Notes: generated by a model from the letters alone, not told the origin. A stretch of 64,000 nt of DNA from Psychroserpens luteus (GCF_015319355.1 NZ_JADILU010000004.1:1-64000); one strand, 5' to 3'. Positions 43,633-53,781 are shown, numbered from the stretch's first letter. Made by a program: numbers and translations.

Positions 43633-44396
43633 TAGAAGTCAAAAACATACACAAGTCTTTTGGAGATGCTCATATTTTAAAAGGTATATCTACAACTTTT
43701 GAGAAAGGAAAGACAAGTTTAGTCATTGGACAAAGTGGCTCAGGAAAAACAGTATTCTTAAAATGTCTACTGGGATTATTTACTCCTGATGAAGGTGAGA
43801 TTCTATATGATGGAAAAGCTTATTCTAGTCTCACAGATGATGAAAAACGAAATCTTAGAGCAAAAATGGGTATGGTATTTCAAGGTAGCGCACTATTTGA
43901 TTCTATGACTATTCTAGAGAATGTGATGTTCCCACTGCAAATGTTTACTAAGCAAAGTAAAGCTGAGATGGAAGAACGTGCAGACTTTGTTTTGAAACGT
44001 GTCAACCTCGAAGATGCACATCATAAAATGCCTAGTGAAGCTTCTGGAGGAATGCAAAAACGTGTCGCAATTGCAAGAGCTATCGTAAATAAGCCTAAAT
44101 ATTTATTTTGTGATGAACCTAACTCTGGATTAGATCCAAAAACTGCGATTGTGATTGATAATTTGATTCAGGAAATTACAGATGAGTATAACATCACAAC
44201 CATAATCAACTCTCATGATATGAACTCTGTAATGGAAATTGGTGAGAAGATCGTATTTTTAAGAAACGGACTTAAAGCATGGGAAGGTTCAAAAGAAAAC
44301 ATCTTTAAAACCGATAATGAAGTTGTAACAGATTTTGTTTACTCTTCTAACTTATTCAAAAAAGTACGTCAAATGTATTTGGAAGAAAAAGGTTAA
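43629..44396 (+). CDS. mlaF: MlaF-family ABC transporter ATPase
   Basis: The 255-aa ATPase has Walker A 'GQSGSGKT', the Q-loop in 'MGMVFQGSALFDSMTILENVMFPL', the signature 'ASGGMQKRVAIARAI' (an LSGGQ variant typical of MlaF) and Walker B 'YLFCDEPNSGLDP'. It powers MlaE-driven phospholipid movement between the membranes. The start overlaps the mlaE stop. The stop overlaps the convergent DUF389 gene by four bases. Confidence 0.95.
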   Translation: MIEVKNIHKSFGDAHILKGISTTFEKGKTSLVIGQSGSGKTVFLKCLLGLFTPDEGEILYDGKAYSSLTDDEKRNLRAKMGMVFQGSALFDSMTILENVMFPLQMFTKQSKAEMEERADFVLKRVNLEDAHHKMPSEASGGMQKRVAIARAIVNKPKYLFCDEPNSGLDPKTAIVIDNLIQEITDEYNITTIINSHDMNSVMEIGEKIVFLRNGLKAWEGSKENIFKTDNEVVTDFVYSSNLFKKVRQMYLEEKG

Positions 44397-45874
44397 TTTC
44401 TTCTTATCATTACAGTATCTACTTTTAATTGTTTTTTAAGCCAAACTTGTAAATCTCTTTCTTTAGCTAAAATCAAACTGTCCTTAAGAGACACTTTCCA
44501 TCTAACATTAGCAACAGAGACTGTATCAATATTTATAAAATCTTTAGATTCCAACATTTTAGAATACCCAAAATACTCTAAATCGTTAAATCTTAATTTT
44601 GTATCGCGAGATAGATTAGTGAATGACACAGTATTTGTAGAAGACGATTTTGACTCAATTTGCTTATTCAAATTCGTAATCCCAGTTTTTAATTCTTCAA
44701 CTTGCTCTTGAAGCCCTTTAATTATTATATCTTTTTGATCTAAATCTCTAATAGCTCTGTCATAAGCATCAGAAATTTTATCAAAACTTCTATTCTTGTT
44801 ACCTTTTATCTCTAATTCAAAGTCTTTAATTTTATCGTACTTCTTAATTTCATTTTTCAAATCTGCAATAGTAGCATCTGGCACTTCACCATTAAAATAC
44901 AATGCAATGGTTTTATCATTCCAATTAGGTGTTCCGTTTTGGAACCAAAGTTCGCGGTTAGACTCTACCTCATCAGCAACAAAATTATTATAATCATTTT
45001 CTAAACCACTATTTTTAAGTACTCTTAAAAATGTAATCGTAGGATAAATCATAACGATAACAGCAACAAGAGCAGCAAACCTAGCAGTTCTTCTACGCTT
45101 AGCAGAATTGGCATATTTAAGCATAGGAAATCTTAACACCTTTAAAACTATAAAAGTTGCCAATGCAATAAATATAGTATTAATGGTAAACAAATTCATT
45201 GCACCTAAGAAGTATGACCAATTCCCTTTTGCAAGTCCATAACCTGCTGTACATAATGGTGGCATTAAAGCTGTTGCTATTGCCACACCAAATATTACAG
45301 AAGCAATTGTTCCTTTTTTTGTTCGGGCAATTATTAATGCTAAACCACCAAAAAACGCTATTAGAACATCCCTAATATCTGGACTAACACGACCTAAAAG
45401 CTCTGAAGTATCTTCACTTAATGGAAAGAAATAGAAAAATAAAAATGCTGTTAACAAACTCAGCACAATCATGATAGCCAAATTAATTAGTGACCGTCTT
45501 AACGTATCTATATCATTGATTGCTATAGACAAACCTACTCCTAAAATAGGTCCCATTAGTGGAGAAATTAACATGGCTCCAATAACTACTGCAGGAGAAT
45601 TTGCATTTAACCCAACTGATGCAACCATTATAGAACATACTAAAATCCAAGCAGTGGCTCCTTTAAAAGGGATATCTCCTTTAATAGCCAAAATTGTAGC
45701 ATCACGATCTGTATCTTCTCTAAAATCAAGAAGCTCGTTAAGAAAAGTTGTAATACTCTTCCACAAACCTTGGGCATCTTTTTTTACTGCTTCCTTTTTT
45801 TCTTCTACAGCTTGCTCACTATTTTTTTGAGCTTCTTCTTCCTCAGCAAAGTTGAATTTATTTTCGTCACTCAT
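44393..45874 (-). CDS. DUF389 (TIGR00341-like) membrane protein
   Basis: This 493-aa protein has an acidic N-terminus, about six membrane helices at residues 70-280 ('KGATAWILVCSIMVASVGLNANSPAVVIGAMLISPLMGPILGVGLSI' is the DUF389 hallmark), and a soluble C-terminal domain with a predicted coiled coil ('IIIKGLQEQVEELKTGITNLNKQIES'). DUF389 proteins are suspected transporters, but substrates are not established. It is the last gene of a leftward run starting with the T9SS giant at 51674, followed by SprT-like and the guanylyltransferase (3-base gap). Confidence 0.88.
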   Translation of the reverse strand: MSDENKFNFAEEEEAQKNSEQAVEEKKEAVKKDAQGLWKSITTFLNELLDFREDTDRDATILAIKGDIPFKGATAWILVCSIMVASVGLNANSPAVVIGAMLISPLMGPILGVGLSIAINDIDTLRRSLINLAIMIVLSLLTAFLFFYFFPLSEDTSELLGRVSPDIRDVLIAFFGGLALIIARTKKGTIASVIFGVAIATALMPPLCTAGYGLAKGNWSYFLGAMNLFTINTIFIALATFIVLKVLRFPMLKYANSAKRRRTARFAALVAVIVMIYPTITFLRVLKNSGLENDYNNFVADEVESNRELWFQNGTPNWNDKTIALYFNGEVPDATIADLKNEIKKYDKIKDFELEIKGNKNRSFDKISDAYDRAIRDLDQKDIIIKGLQEQVEELKTGITNLNKQIESKSSSTNTVSFTNLSRDTKLRFNDLEYFGYSKMLESKDFINIDTVSVANVRWKVSLKDSLILAKERDLQVWLKKQLKVDTVMIRRN

Positions 45875-45877
45875 ATT

Positions 45878-46960
45878 CTAACCGTATTGCTCTCCGTATT
45901 TGTCTTTAACTTTTTGGAGTACTTTTTTAATATCTTGTTCTTTTGTCTTCGGAAAGATAAGCAAAACTTCATCTTTATCAACAATAATGTAATCTTGAAG
46001 TCCGTCAACAACCACTATCTTGTCGCTTTTAGTTCTTATCATATTACCAGAAGCATCCTCAGTCAAAGTTCGCGCATTTACAACAGCATTGCCATCGTTA
46101 TCTTTATCTAACTTATCATATAAACTTCCCCAAGTACCTAGATCATTCCAATCAAAAGTTGCTGGAATTACGTACACATTTTTAGATTGCTCCATAAGAG
46201 CGTAATCTACTGATATGTTTTCTGCTTTAGCATAATTATCTCTAATGAAATCATCCTCAAAATCAGTATTATAAACTTCACAACCTGATTCAAAAAGGTT
46301 ATATAATTTAGGTTGATTGTTTTTAAACGCTTTGATCACACTACTCGCACTCCACATAAAAATCCCTGCATTCCAGAGAAAATTTCCTTGTTCGATAAAT
46401 GATTTTGCAGTGTCATAATCTGGTTTTTCTCTAAATTGATGAACAGGTTTGATATTTTCTTCGGAAGTTTTATCAAACTCAATATAACCATAACCTGTAT
46501 TTGGAAACGTTGGCTTAATACCTAAAGTCATCAATGCATCATTTTTTGAACAAAAATCAAATGCTTGTTGTATATTATTTGTAAAAGCAGTTTCATCTTC
46601 TATCCAATGATCACTTGGAGCTACAATCATTACTGCGTCTTCATTCTCTTTTTGAATTTTTAGAGCAGCATATAAAATACATGGTGCTGTATTTCTCATT
46701 GCTGGTTCCAAAACGACTTGGCGTTTGGTAACTTCTGGCAGTTGCTCAAATACCAAATCATTATAACGCTCATTGGTTAAAATAAAGATATTTTCCTTCG
46801 GAATTAAATTCGCTAGCCTGTTAAACGTTTTTTGAATCAAAGTATCTCCAGTTCCCAACATATCATGAAATTGTTTTGGAAAATCCTGTGTACTTACAGG
46901 CCAAAATCTTGATCCTACTCCTCCTGCCATCAATATGGCATAATAATTTTTATTCTGCAT
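45878..46960 (-). CDS. manC: Mannose-1-phosphate guanylyltransferase
   Basis: The 360-aa nucleotidyltransferase starts 'YYAILMAGGVGSRFWPVSTQDFPKQF' (signature GGxGxRxxP..PKQF) and has 'IFILTNERYND', 'LEPAMRNTAPCI', 'NTGYGYIEFD' and 'NLWNAGIFMW'-type segments ('GNFLWNAGIFMWSASSV'), matching GDP-mannose pyrophosphorylase. It lacks the C-terminal phosphomannose isomerase of bifunctional ManC, as usual in Bacteroidota. It supplies GDP-mannose for glycans. It lies between the SprT-like gene (32-base gap) and DUF389 (3-base gap) on the same strand. Confidence 0.94.
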   Translation of the reverse strand: MQNKNYYAILMAGGVGSRFWPVSTQDFPKQFHDMLGTGDTLIQKTFNRLANLIPKENIFILTNERYNDLVFEQLPEVTKRQVVLEPAMRNTAPCILYAALKIQKENEDAVMIVAPSDHWIEDETAFTNNIQQAFDFCSKNDALMTLGIKPTFPNTGYGYIEFDKTSEENIKPVHQFREKPDYDTAKSFIEQGNFLWNAGIFMWSASSVIKAFKNNQPKLYNLFESGCEVYNTDFEDDFIRDNYAKAENISVDYALMEQSKNVYVIPATFDWNDLGTWGSLYDKLDKDNDGNAVVNARTLTEDASGNMIRTKSDKIVVVDGLQDYIIVDKDEVLLIFPKTKEQDIKKVLQKVKDKYGEQYG

Positions 46961-46992
46961 CTAATTTTATTTCTATTAACCCTTTAAGTTAC

Positions 46993-47595
46993 TTAATTTA
47001 AAACAATTAAATCAACTTCAACATTGGCATTAAATAAGTAAATTTTACCCGTTTTTAACTCCATACATTCGTAACGTGTACGTCGTTTTTGCCCCTTTTT
47101 AAATACACGTCCATTGTATATTTTAAAAGACTGATGCAAAGGTACCTCAAATATAAATGTTTTATCGTTTGGTTCGTCGAATTGCTTTAAAGCATAGGCC
47201 AGATTAATGTCTGTATCGCTAGATGCTTTCGGGTTTTTAAAATGTTTTGCTAATAATGGCAATATTTCCGAAGGGAAAATTTCAGGATTAATAAAAGGTA
47301 ACATTAAATGCTGAAATGTGCGTTTCCATTCTAATCCGTGAGGTTTTATTGACCTTCCGTAATTTTTATAGGCTTCAAAATGTGCGATTTCATGAATCAA
47401 TGTTATTAAAAATCTGTAATGATTTAAGTTAGCATTTACTGTGATTTGATGATTTCCGTTAGGTAAACGTCTATAATCTCCATGTCTTGTTTTACGTTCA
47501 TTTTTGACCTTCACACTTAAGTGGTCATGATCTAAAAGCTCCATGATTTTTGGTATTGCCTGTTCAGGAATATACTCTAGTAGTGTATCTTGCAT
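46993..47595 (-). CDS. SprT-like zinc metalloprotease-fold protein
   Basis: The 200-aa protein has HEIAH ('LITLIHEIAHFEAYKNYG') followed by a downstream His in 'PHGLEWKRTFQHLM', the SprT-like zinc-binding arrangement, and a basic C-terminal part ('KKGQKRRTRYECMELKTGKIYLF'). SprT homologues include the DNA-protein-crosslink protease Spartan, though bacterial SprT has no firm function. It lies eight bases downstream of the giant T9SS gene and 32 bases upstream of manC. Confidence 0.88.
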   Translation of the reverse strand: MQDTLLEYIPEQAIPKIMELLDHDHLSVKVKNERKTRHGDYRRLPNGNHQITVNANLNHYRFLITLIHEIAHFEAYKNYGRSIKPHGLEWKRTFQHLMLPFINPEIFPSEILPLLAKHFKNPKASSDTDINLAYALKQFDEPNDKTFIFEVPLHQSFKIYNGRVFKKGQKRRTRYECMELKTGKIYLFNANVEVDLIVLN

Positions 47596-47603
47596 ATTAA
47601 TAA

Positions 47604-50600
47604 TTACCCCTTAACAATTAATAGTTGTGACTTAGCATTAATATTCAAAAAATACAGTCCTGCAGCAGTTCCTTCAGGAATTACAAGTCTAGTGACACTC
47701 CCAAATTCATTAAATTCTTTTTTAAGAATATTGACTTGCCTACCTCTAATATCAAAAATAGTTATAACATCATTTTGAGCAGAGTTTGTAATAAACACCT
47801 CATTATTCATTACAGGGTTTGGATACACTAATTGTTCTGTATTTTCATTGACAATCACTTCTCCACTAAAATAAGGTACAGCAAAAGTAAAAGCATCATT
47901 ACCTACTTTTTCTCCAATAAATCGACCAGGAATATCATCTGCAGGTGGATGAATTCCACCCCAAATCCTCGACAAACTCGTTTGGTCAGATGCATCTCGA
48001 TAAGTTGCCCATTGTAATTTCACATCTACCGAAGGTCCTTGCTCAAATACCAAAAAATCATTTTGTTTGGCTGTAAATTCTCCTAAACCTCCTGGAAAAA
48101 ATGCACTTCCTGTAATTTTTGTCATTACTTCGGAAGCTGCTCGAGAAAACGTAGAATGACCTGAAACAAAACCTGCAAATGGAGGTGTTACAAATGTTGG
48201 TCTTTGATATGGCCACCAATTTTCGGCAAGAATCCAACCAACTCCTGCATCATCGATAGTTTCATCTTCTATATAGTCTGGACCTCTCCAAGTGTATAAT
48301 TTTATTTTCATAAGGTTAACTCCTTCTTCCCCAACCAAAGGATCATTCTCTCCAACAACCTCAATATAACCATCTAGTAAAGGAATACCAGCAACATTAT
48401 AATTACTAAATGACTCATCTGTGCTTTGACCTAAAAGTGCCATATTTCTAATTGCTGAAATTGGCCTCACATAATCATACCATCCTTTTATACTCCATGC
48501 TGAAATTGCAGAATCGTGCATTGCTCCTCCCAAAATAAAATATGATTTTACATCCCATTCTAAATCATCAAGGATAGCACCTTCGCCTTCAAATTTCTTT
48601 TCTAATTGTTCATGATCACTTACATAATTTAATATGGTGAACCAATGTCCTGGAGGTGTTTCTGAGTCTGGACCATCTGCCCAAAACTCTGCTAAGACTC
48701 TTGTGTAATCACCTCTTGGAACGATCTGGGACTCATAAGCTTGACCTATAATTGGATTAACAGCATGACCTTGACCAATATCTCCTCCTTCAATAAGATT
48801 ATAAAAATTTGGATAGTCGCTATAATTTGTTGGGAACTCATTAATATGTGTATTTCCAATAGCTCCAGGAGAAATATCCCAAAGCACATTATCACTTGGA
48901 TCTAAATGAGATCCCCAAATTGAGACCATAGAAAAACCTAGCTTGTAAGCATCACTAGATTCATCATTTGTTGTTAGATTTAAATATGGAGGATCACTTG
49001 GATCGTTATATACTTTATAAGCATCTCCATCTCTTGAATATGTCACTTCATCTTCCGAAGACATTGCAAAAGCATGAACATTTCCCCATTCTGGACTTAA
49101 AAACTCTATCGTTGTTCCTTCTATCAAATTTCCGCTTTGATCAATAAAAGTATCCAAACTTAATGACTGCCAACGGTTGGGATCATTCATTAACGTTGTC
49201 GTGGCTACAGCTGGTCCCAAAGGTGAATTCACCGAAGCATAATACTCATTATTAAAGAAATCTAGTTCTCTTGAGCCATCACCATTTCCATAGTTAATCA
49301 TTGTTTCTGCAACGTAATTTCCTAGAGCTGCAGCATTTCCAAATTGATACAAAGTAGATCCTGATGTGGTTTCGTAACCTAATTGCTCCATGACTAAATC
49401 GAAAAGAGTCTGAGATTCTTCGGCATTTGGCGAGTTTTGGAATCGGTAAGACAACAAACGATACATCGCGTAGCTGATTGCTTTATGTCTTGAATCTTCT
49501 ATGCTTTCAATAGGTGAAAACTCTAATAATTCCGTAGAAAAATTATTGACTGTATTACCAATGAGATAAGGTTTTGCTTCCTCATCATAGATTGCCCAAA
49601 TATCATACATAGCGACACTAGAATGGAATAAATTACGAGCATGAACTGTTGGTCTTGCAAAATCACTTCTAATGGCTTCGAGTAAAACTTCATTCCATAA
49701 TCTTGCAATAGAAACATCATCGGGAAGATCATTAGCACTTAATTGAACTGTTAACTCTTGTGCTTCACTAAAACAACTTCCGTTATTTTCTCTAACGCTA
49801 ATTGTTCCTGTTTCGTTTAATCCCCATTTTATAGATACTGTACTTGTATTTTGACCATTTACGATTTCTCCTCCTGTGACCATCCAATTTACTGTAGAAC
49901 CTACACTTACCGGGTAATTGTAATCTTCTATTCTAAAAAATCCTGAACTCGTAACTCCAGAGATTGCATTAGCATCGAGATACGTACAACTGCCATCATC
50001 TAAAGTCGCATCAGGATTATAAGTACACGAAAACGGATCTAAACAACCATAAATTTTTTGACTAGGCAGAATATCTAAAACCGTAAATCCTTGACCTTCT
50101 ATTGCTAATATAGTTGTGTTCTCCTCTAAATTTTCATGAATTTCTACTAAGCCAGAAGGCCATTTTATTTCTAATTTATCAATTTGGATATCATTAGACA
50201 ATCCAAAATGAACTGCTTGTAAACTCTGTGATAAAAAACCAACTCCTGTATAATGTCTTACATAATTTTGCTCATTTGTTCGCAACGTTAATTTTGCACC
50301 AATCGCATCTCTGTTAGATACAATGCCTTGAAGCTTGACTTTAAACCATTGCAACGTACTTTCTTCATCAAAATTGAGCAATTTATTCTCGTATAAAATA
50401 GATTGTTGATCTGAATTGGTGACATAAATATCTAAATCGCCATCGTTATCATAATCCCAATCTATAGCTTCTACACTTACTGTTAGTGCATTAAAGTTTA
50501 ATGCTTCGGAAATATCTTCAAAGCCAATTGAGCCTTCCGCAGTTAAATTTTTATAATACACATTATTTTGAGTGCTGATATCTTGAAATTCAAATCCGTT

Positions 50601-51674
50601 AACAATAATTAAATCTTCATCACTATCGAGATCAAAATCCGCTAATTTTGTTCCCCAAGACCAGCCAGTTTCAGTAAGGTTATTATGAATATTGTCATTA
50701 AAAAAGTGGTTTGTACCATCATTTACCAGGATGTCATTCATTTCAATACCTGTAATGAAAAAATCAAATTTCTCATCTAAATTAACATCACCAACAGCAA
50801 TTCCCATATCGTCTATCATATTATCAAGACCGTAGAGTTGTGCTTTTTCTATGAATGAGTTTCCGTTTTGATTGACGAATAAACTATTAGGTTGATTAAA
50901 ATCGTTGGATACATATAAATCCATCCAACCGTCTTCATTGATATCAAAAGGCATTGCCATAAAACTCGCATTATTACCTGTGTCTTGCATATTGGTTTCT
51001 ACGGTAACATTGGAAAATGTCCCATTGGCATTATTAAGATAGAGCGAGTTGGTTTCGCAAGCATCCCAATCGTTAACGTATAGATCAAGAAAGCCATCGT
51101 TATTATAATCAAACCATGTTGCTCCTGTATGTCTGCAATCACTAAATTGTGTGAGTCCTGCTCCTACTGTGACTTCTGTGAAAATTCCGTTTTGATTGAT
51201 AAAGAGTTGGAGTTTATTAGAATGTGTAAAAACAAGATCTGGAAAACCATCATTGTTATAATCTCCCCAAGAGACACCATGTTTAAAACCTTTGAGACCA
51301 TAAAAATCATCAATCTCATCAATTACAGGATGTAAATTGGCTAAACCAACTTGTGCAGTGACATCTGTAAACGAGCCATTATTATTGTTTCTATAGAGTT
51401 TACTTTGAGTTGTTTCATCACCTTCTATATCTTGAGCCCAAGCCACAACAAAAATATCGAGATCATTGTCGTTGTCATAATCTGCAACTGCAACACCATT
51501 ATTGTTTTCTAAATCCCCCAATCCTGCCATCACTTGTGCTTGCTCAAATATTTGAGCATTAAGTGACGAACAACATATTATAAAAAGTAAGATTAACACA
51601 CTAGAAAGTGTGTTAGGATGTAATCTTGAATTCACTTTAACAATTTTTTTTATAAATATAAGGATAAGTCTCAA
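47604..51674 (-). CDS. Giant secreted FG-GAP/ASPIC-UnbV/vanadium-haloperoxidase-like protein with T9SS domain
   Basis: The 1356-aa protein joins several modules. After an export signal (hydrophobic helix about residues 24-41), FG-GAP/VCBS propeller repeats occupy about 45-440 ('AVADYDNDNDLDIFVVAW', 'DWDYDNDGDLDIYVTN'). An ASPIC/UnbV domain follows ('GAKLTLRTNEQNYVRHYTGVGFLSQ'), then a short Ig/PKD-like segment. A PAP2/vanadium-haloperoxidase-like domain occupies about 655-1265, with 'GFVSGHSTFSRAASE' (His1173) and 'SRIWGGIHPPADD' (His1242, the SRxxxxxHxxxD motif). A T9SS C-terminal domain ('YPNPVMNNEVFI') ends it. The first KxxxxxxRP motif reads WWPYQRP and lacks the lysine. Halide or phosphatase activity is undetermined. 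Confidence 0.9.
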   Translation of the reverse strand: MRLILIFIKKIVKVNSRLHPNTLSSVLILLFIICCSSLNAQIFEQAQVMAGLGDLENNNGVAVADYDNDNDLDIFVVAWAQDIEGDETTQSKLYRNNNNGSFTDVTAQVGLANLHPVIDEIDDFYGLKGFKHGVSWGDYNNDGFPDLVFTHSNKLQLFINQNGIFTEVTVGAGLTQFSDCRHTGATWFDYNNDGFLDLYVNDWDACETNSLYLNNANGTFSNVTVETNMQDTGNNASFMAMPFDINEDGWMDLYVSNDFNQPNSLFVNQNGNSFIEKAQLYGLDNMIDDMGIAVGDVNLDEKFDFFITGIEMNDILVNDGTNHFFNDNIHNNLTETGWSWGTKLADFDLDSDEDLIIVNGFEFQDISTQNNVYYKNLTAEGSIGFEDISEALNFNALTVSVEAIDWDYDNDGDLDIYVTNSDQQSILYENKLLNFDEESTLQWFKVKLQGIVSNRDAIGAKLTLRTNEQNYVRHYTGVGFLSQSLQAVHFGLSNDIQIDKLEIKWPSGLVEIHENLEENTTILAIEGQGFTVLDILPSQKIYGCLDPFSCTYNPDATLDDGSCTYLDANAISGVTSSGFFRIEDYNYPVSVGSTVNWMVTGGEIVNGQNTSTVSIKWGLNETGTISVRENNGSCFSEAQELTVQLSANDLPDDVSIARLWNEVLLEAIRSDFARPTVHARNLFHSSVAMYDIWAIYDEEAKPYLIGNTVNNFSTELLEFSPIESIEDSRHKAISYAMYRLLSYRFQNSPNAEESQTLFDLVMEQLGYETTSGSTLYQFGNAAALGNYVAETMINYGNGDGSRELDFFNNEYYASVNSPLGPAVATTTLMNDPNRWQSLSLDTFIDQSGNLIEGTTIEFLSPEWGNVHAFAMSSEDEVTYSRDGDAYKVYNDPSDPPYLNLTTNDESSDAYKLGFSMVSIWGSHLDPSDNVLWDISPGAIGNTHINEFPTNYSDYPNFYNLIEGGDIGQGHAVNPIIGQAYESQIVPRGDYTRVLAEFWADGPDSETPPGHWFTILNYVSDHEQLEKKFEGEGAILDDLEWDVKSYFILGGAMHDSAISAWSIKGWYDYVRPISAIRNMALLGQSTDESFSNYNVAGIPLLDGYIEVVGENDPLVGEEGVNLMKIKLYTWRGPDYIEDETIDDAGVGWILAENWWPYQRPTFVTPPFAGFVSGHSTFSRAASEVMTKITGSAFFPGGLGEFTAKQNDFLVFEQGPSVDVKLQWATYRDASDQTSLSRIWGGIHPPADDIPGRFIGEKVGNDAFTFAVPYFSGEVIVNENTEQLVYPNPVMNNEVFITNSAQNDVITIFDIRGRQVNILKKEFNEFGSVTRLVIPEGTAAGLYFLNINAKSQLLIVKG

Positions 51675-51755
51675 CTTTTACTGCGTTTAAAACAGTCATA
51701 TCTTAACACATTAGTAAACATTGAAATTCATCATAAAGCATGATATAAGTCTAAT

Positions 51756-52436
51756 TTAGAAAACTTGATATAATGTAGTCATTATAACACCCTTGTTATC
51801 ATCTAAAGTAATGGATGATAATTGTTTTTCTTCTTTTACCTTAAAATTAAATGGTGGAGCCAATAAGTTTAATCCACTTTGTTTTTTTAATCTAATGCCT
51901 TGCCCAGAAATGATATCTTTATTGGGAGTGAAGTGACCTTCTGGCAGATGTTCCGTTAGAATAATGTATTCAAAACTGGTTAACTTATTCAAGATATTTT
52001 GTATTTCAGTATTGGATAAGTGTTGCAATACTTGTCGTAACACTGCACAATCTCCAACTGGTAAATCATCTACAGCTAGATCTAAACAGTGAAATTCTAA
52101 GTTATCTTCTTTATATTTCTCTTTATTATGTTCAATAAGATCTTTGACTATATCTACTGCAATATACTTTCTTGTATGCTTGACCAATTCTTGTCCAACA
52201 TTAAAATCGCCACAACCTAAATCACAAACTACTAGAGGTTTTTTAAAAGACGTTAAAAATGATGTAACAACTTTTAAATAGGGATTTACAATTTCAGGAT
52301 GATGTGATCCATCACCAGAATAATAACGAGATGCGTTATCTCCCCAAAGTTTCATGTCATAAACCTGTTCCATGGCATCTTTTGTTGGCCAAGGTGTTTT
52401 TATTTTATTAGGTTCATTTTTTTTCTTATTCATCAA
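51756..52436 (-). CDS. SAM-dependent methyltransferase
   Basis: The 226-aa protein shows class I methyltransferase motif I 'LVVCDLGCGDFNVGQEL', post-I acidic 'YIAVDIVKDLI', and a motif-IV-like 'DDLPVGDCAVLRQVLQHLSN'. 'DNASRYYSGDGSHHPEIVNPYLKVV' precedes the fold. The target is unknown. It is transcribed alone and leftward. A second ATG one codon in, or the start used here, would make no difference to the fold. Confidence 0.85.
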   Translation of the reverse strand: MMNKKKNEPNKIKTPWPTKDAMEQVYDMKLWGDNASRYYSGDGSHHPEIVNPYLKVVTSFLTSFKKPLVVCDLGCGDFNVGQELVKHTRKYIAVDIVKDLIEHNKEKYKEDNLEFHCLDLAVDDLPVGDCAVLRQVLQHLSNTEIQNILNKLTSFEYIILTEHLPEGHFTPNKDIISGQGIRLKKQSGLNLLAPPFNFKVKEEKQLSSITLDDNKGVIMTTLYQVF

Positions 52437-52605
52437 TATAATATTGGTTTATACTGTAAAGCAAAGTTACATGTAATCAAATGCAATATTAAAACAAACC
52501 CATATATTATAAACTGAAAACTGATTACATTAGAAATATTTTAAAACAATGTATATATTTAATTGCTAAATAATTCTTAGCTTCAATACAATTAATAACA
52601 ACAAA

Positions 52606-53094
52606 ATGATTCACCTCATCGTAGGAAATACAGGGTCTGGAAAAACCACTTACTCCAAACAATTAAAAGGTAAAACTAATGGTATCATTTTCTCAATAGA
52701 CACATGGAACAACACCTTATTTCTACCTGATAAAAAACCAATAGATTCTCTAGATTGGTTTCTTGAAAGAATAGACAGAGCAGAAAACATCATCATGGAT
52801 TTAGTTAAGCAGCTAGAAAATTCAAAAACAGATGCTATTCTTGATTTAGGCTTATCAAAATTTGAACATCGCGAGAAATTCAGACGGTTTGCCAAACTTA
52901 ATAATTTTGAGCTACAACTTCATTTTTTAGATATTTCAAAAGAAACACGCTTTAAAAGAATTATGAAAAGAAATGAAGACAAAGGAGATACTTTTGAATT
53001 TGAAGTGAGTAAAGACAACTTTGATTTCATGGAAACTTGGTTTGAAAAACCAACGGAAAGCGAAATGATTAAAGGCGTCTTGATTACTGAATAA
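52606..53094 (+). CDS. P-loop kinase-like ATPase (AAA_33/zeta-like)
   Basis: The 162-aa protein starts 'MIHLIVGNTGSGKTTYSKQL' with Walker A GNTGSGKT at residues 7-14, and continues 'GIIFSIDTWNN', 'TDAILDLGLSKFEHREKFRRFA' and 'FLDISKETRFKRIMKRNEDKGD'. This is the architecture of small gluconate/shikimate-kinase-like P-loop proteins (AAA_33). The phosphoryl acceptor cannot be inferred. It lies in a low-gene-density stretch with no operon partner. Confidence 0.83.
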   Translation: MIHLIVGNTGSGKTTYSKQLKGKTNGIIFSIDTWNNTLFLPDKKPIDSLDWFLERIDRAENIIMDLVKQLENSKTDAILDLGLSKFEHREKFRRFAKLNNFELQLHFLDISKETRFKRIMKRNEDKGDTFEFEVSKDNFDFMETWFEKPTESEMIKGVLITE

Positions 53095-53271
53095 ATTATG
53101 TGCCTTTTATATCTCGAAATACAATATCTATGGCTTAAAAATTTATAAATACATCAATTCTCACAACTCATCCATAAAAATTTACAGTTGGGTAATTCTA
53201 TTTTCGTAATCGTGTTGTTTCGTTAGATATTTGAATCATCAATAACAAACAAACCATTAAAACCACATATT

Positions 53272-53691
53272 ATGAAAACTTTATTCTTATCTATCGCATT
53301 AACAATTATCTCAACTTTAGGATTTGCTCAAGAGACAAAAGGTCAAACCATTACAGTAACTATTGAAAACGCAAAAAGTGACGATGGCAAAATAGTTTTA
53401 GCTTTAAATACTGAAGATACTTTTATGAAAAAGCAACCAATACAAAGTGCTTCGGCAGACATTAAAGATGGAAAAGCAACTATAACCTTTGAAAACATTC
53501 AACCTGGAGACTACGCAATTATTGCATTACATGATTTAAATGGAAACCAAAGTATGGATTTTGAAGCTAACGGAATGCCTAAAGAATCTTTTGGAACATC
53601 AAATAATCCAAGAAGTTTTGGACCTCCAATGTATGACGATGCCAAATTTAATGTGGCAAATGAAGATTTAGAATTATCAATTAGATTTTAA
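53272..53691 (+). CDS. Exported DUF2141 protein
   Basis: The 139-aa protein has a signal peptide (1-19, 'IALTIISTLGFAQ') and a DUF2141 domain: 'ITVTIENAKSDDGKIVLALNTEDTFM', 'ATITFENIQPGDYAIIALHDLNGNQSMDFEANGMPKESFGTSNN' and 'FGPPMYDDAKFNV'. The family forms a small beta-sandwich of unknown function, frequent in Bacteroidota and often near TonB receptors, which matches the receptor just downstream on the opposite strand. A terminator follows. Confidence 0.9.
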   Translation: MKTLFLSIALTIISTLGFAQETKGQTITVTIENAKSDDGKIVLALNTEDTFMKKQPIQSASADIKDGKATITFENIQPGDYAIIALHDLNGNQSMDFEANGMPKESFGTSNNPRSFGPPMYDDAKFNVANEDLELSIRF

Positions 53692-53742
53692 AATACCTCA
53701 TCCCTTAATCAATCAAATCATCAATCAATTATTAAGCCTAAG

Positions 53743-53770
53743 AAAGAGCCTCATTATGAGGTTCTTTTTT
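53743..53770 (+). terminator. Terminator after the DUF2141 gene
   Basis: AAGAGCCTCA (53744-53753) and TGAGGTTCTT (53757-53766) pair over 10 bases with one G-U, a 3-base loop and a T6 tail. On the opposite strand it also follows the TonB receptor gene ending at 53782. Confidence 0.8.
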
Positions 53771-53781
53771 ATTTAATTCGT

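Noticed and set aside
45471-45830. A 119-codon open frame opposite the DUF389 gene
   Set aside because: It is antisense to a gene with clear membrane-family motifs, has no ribosome-binding site, and has an unconvincing composition.
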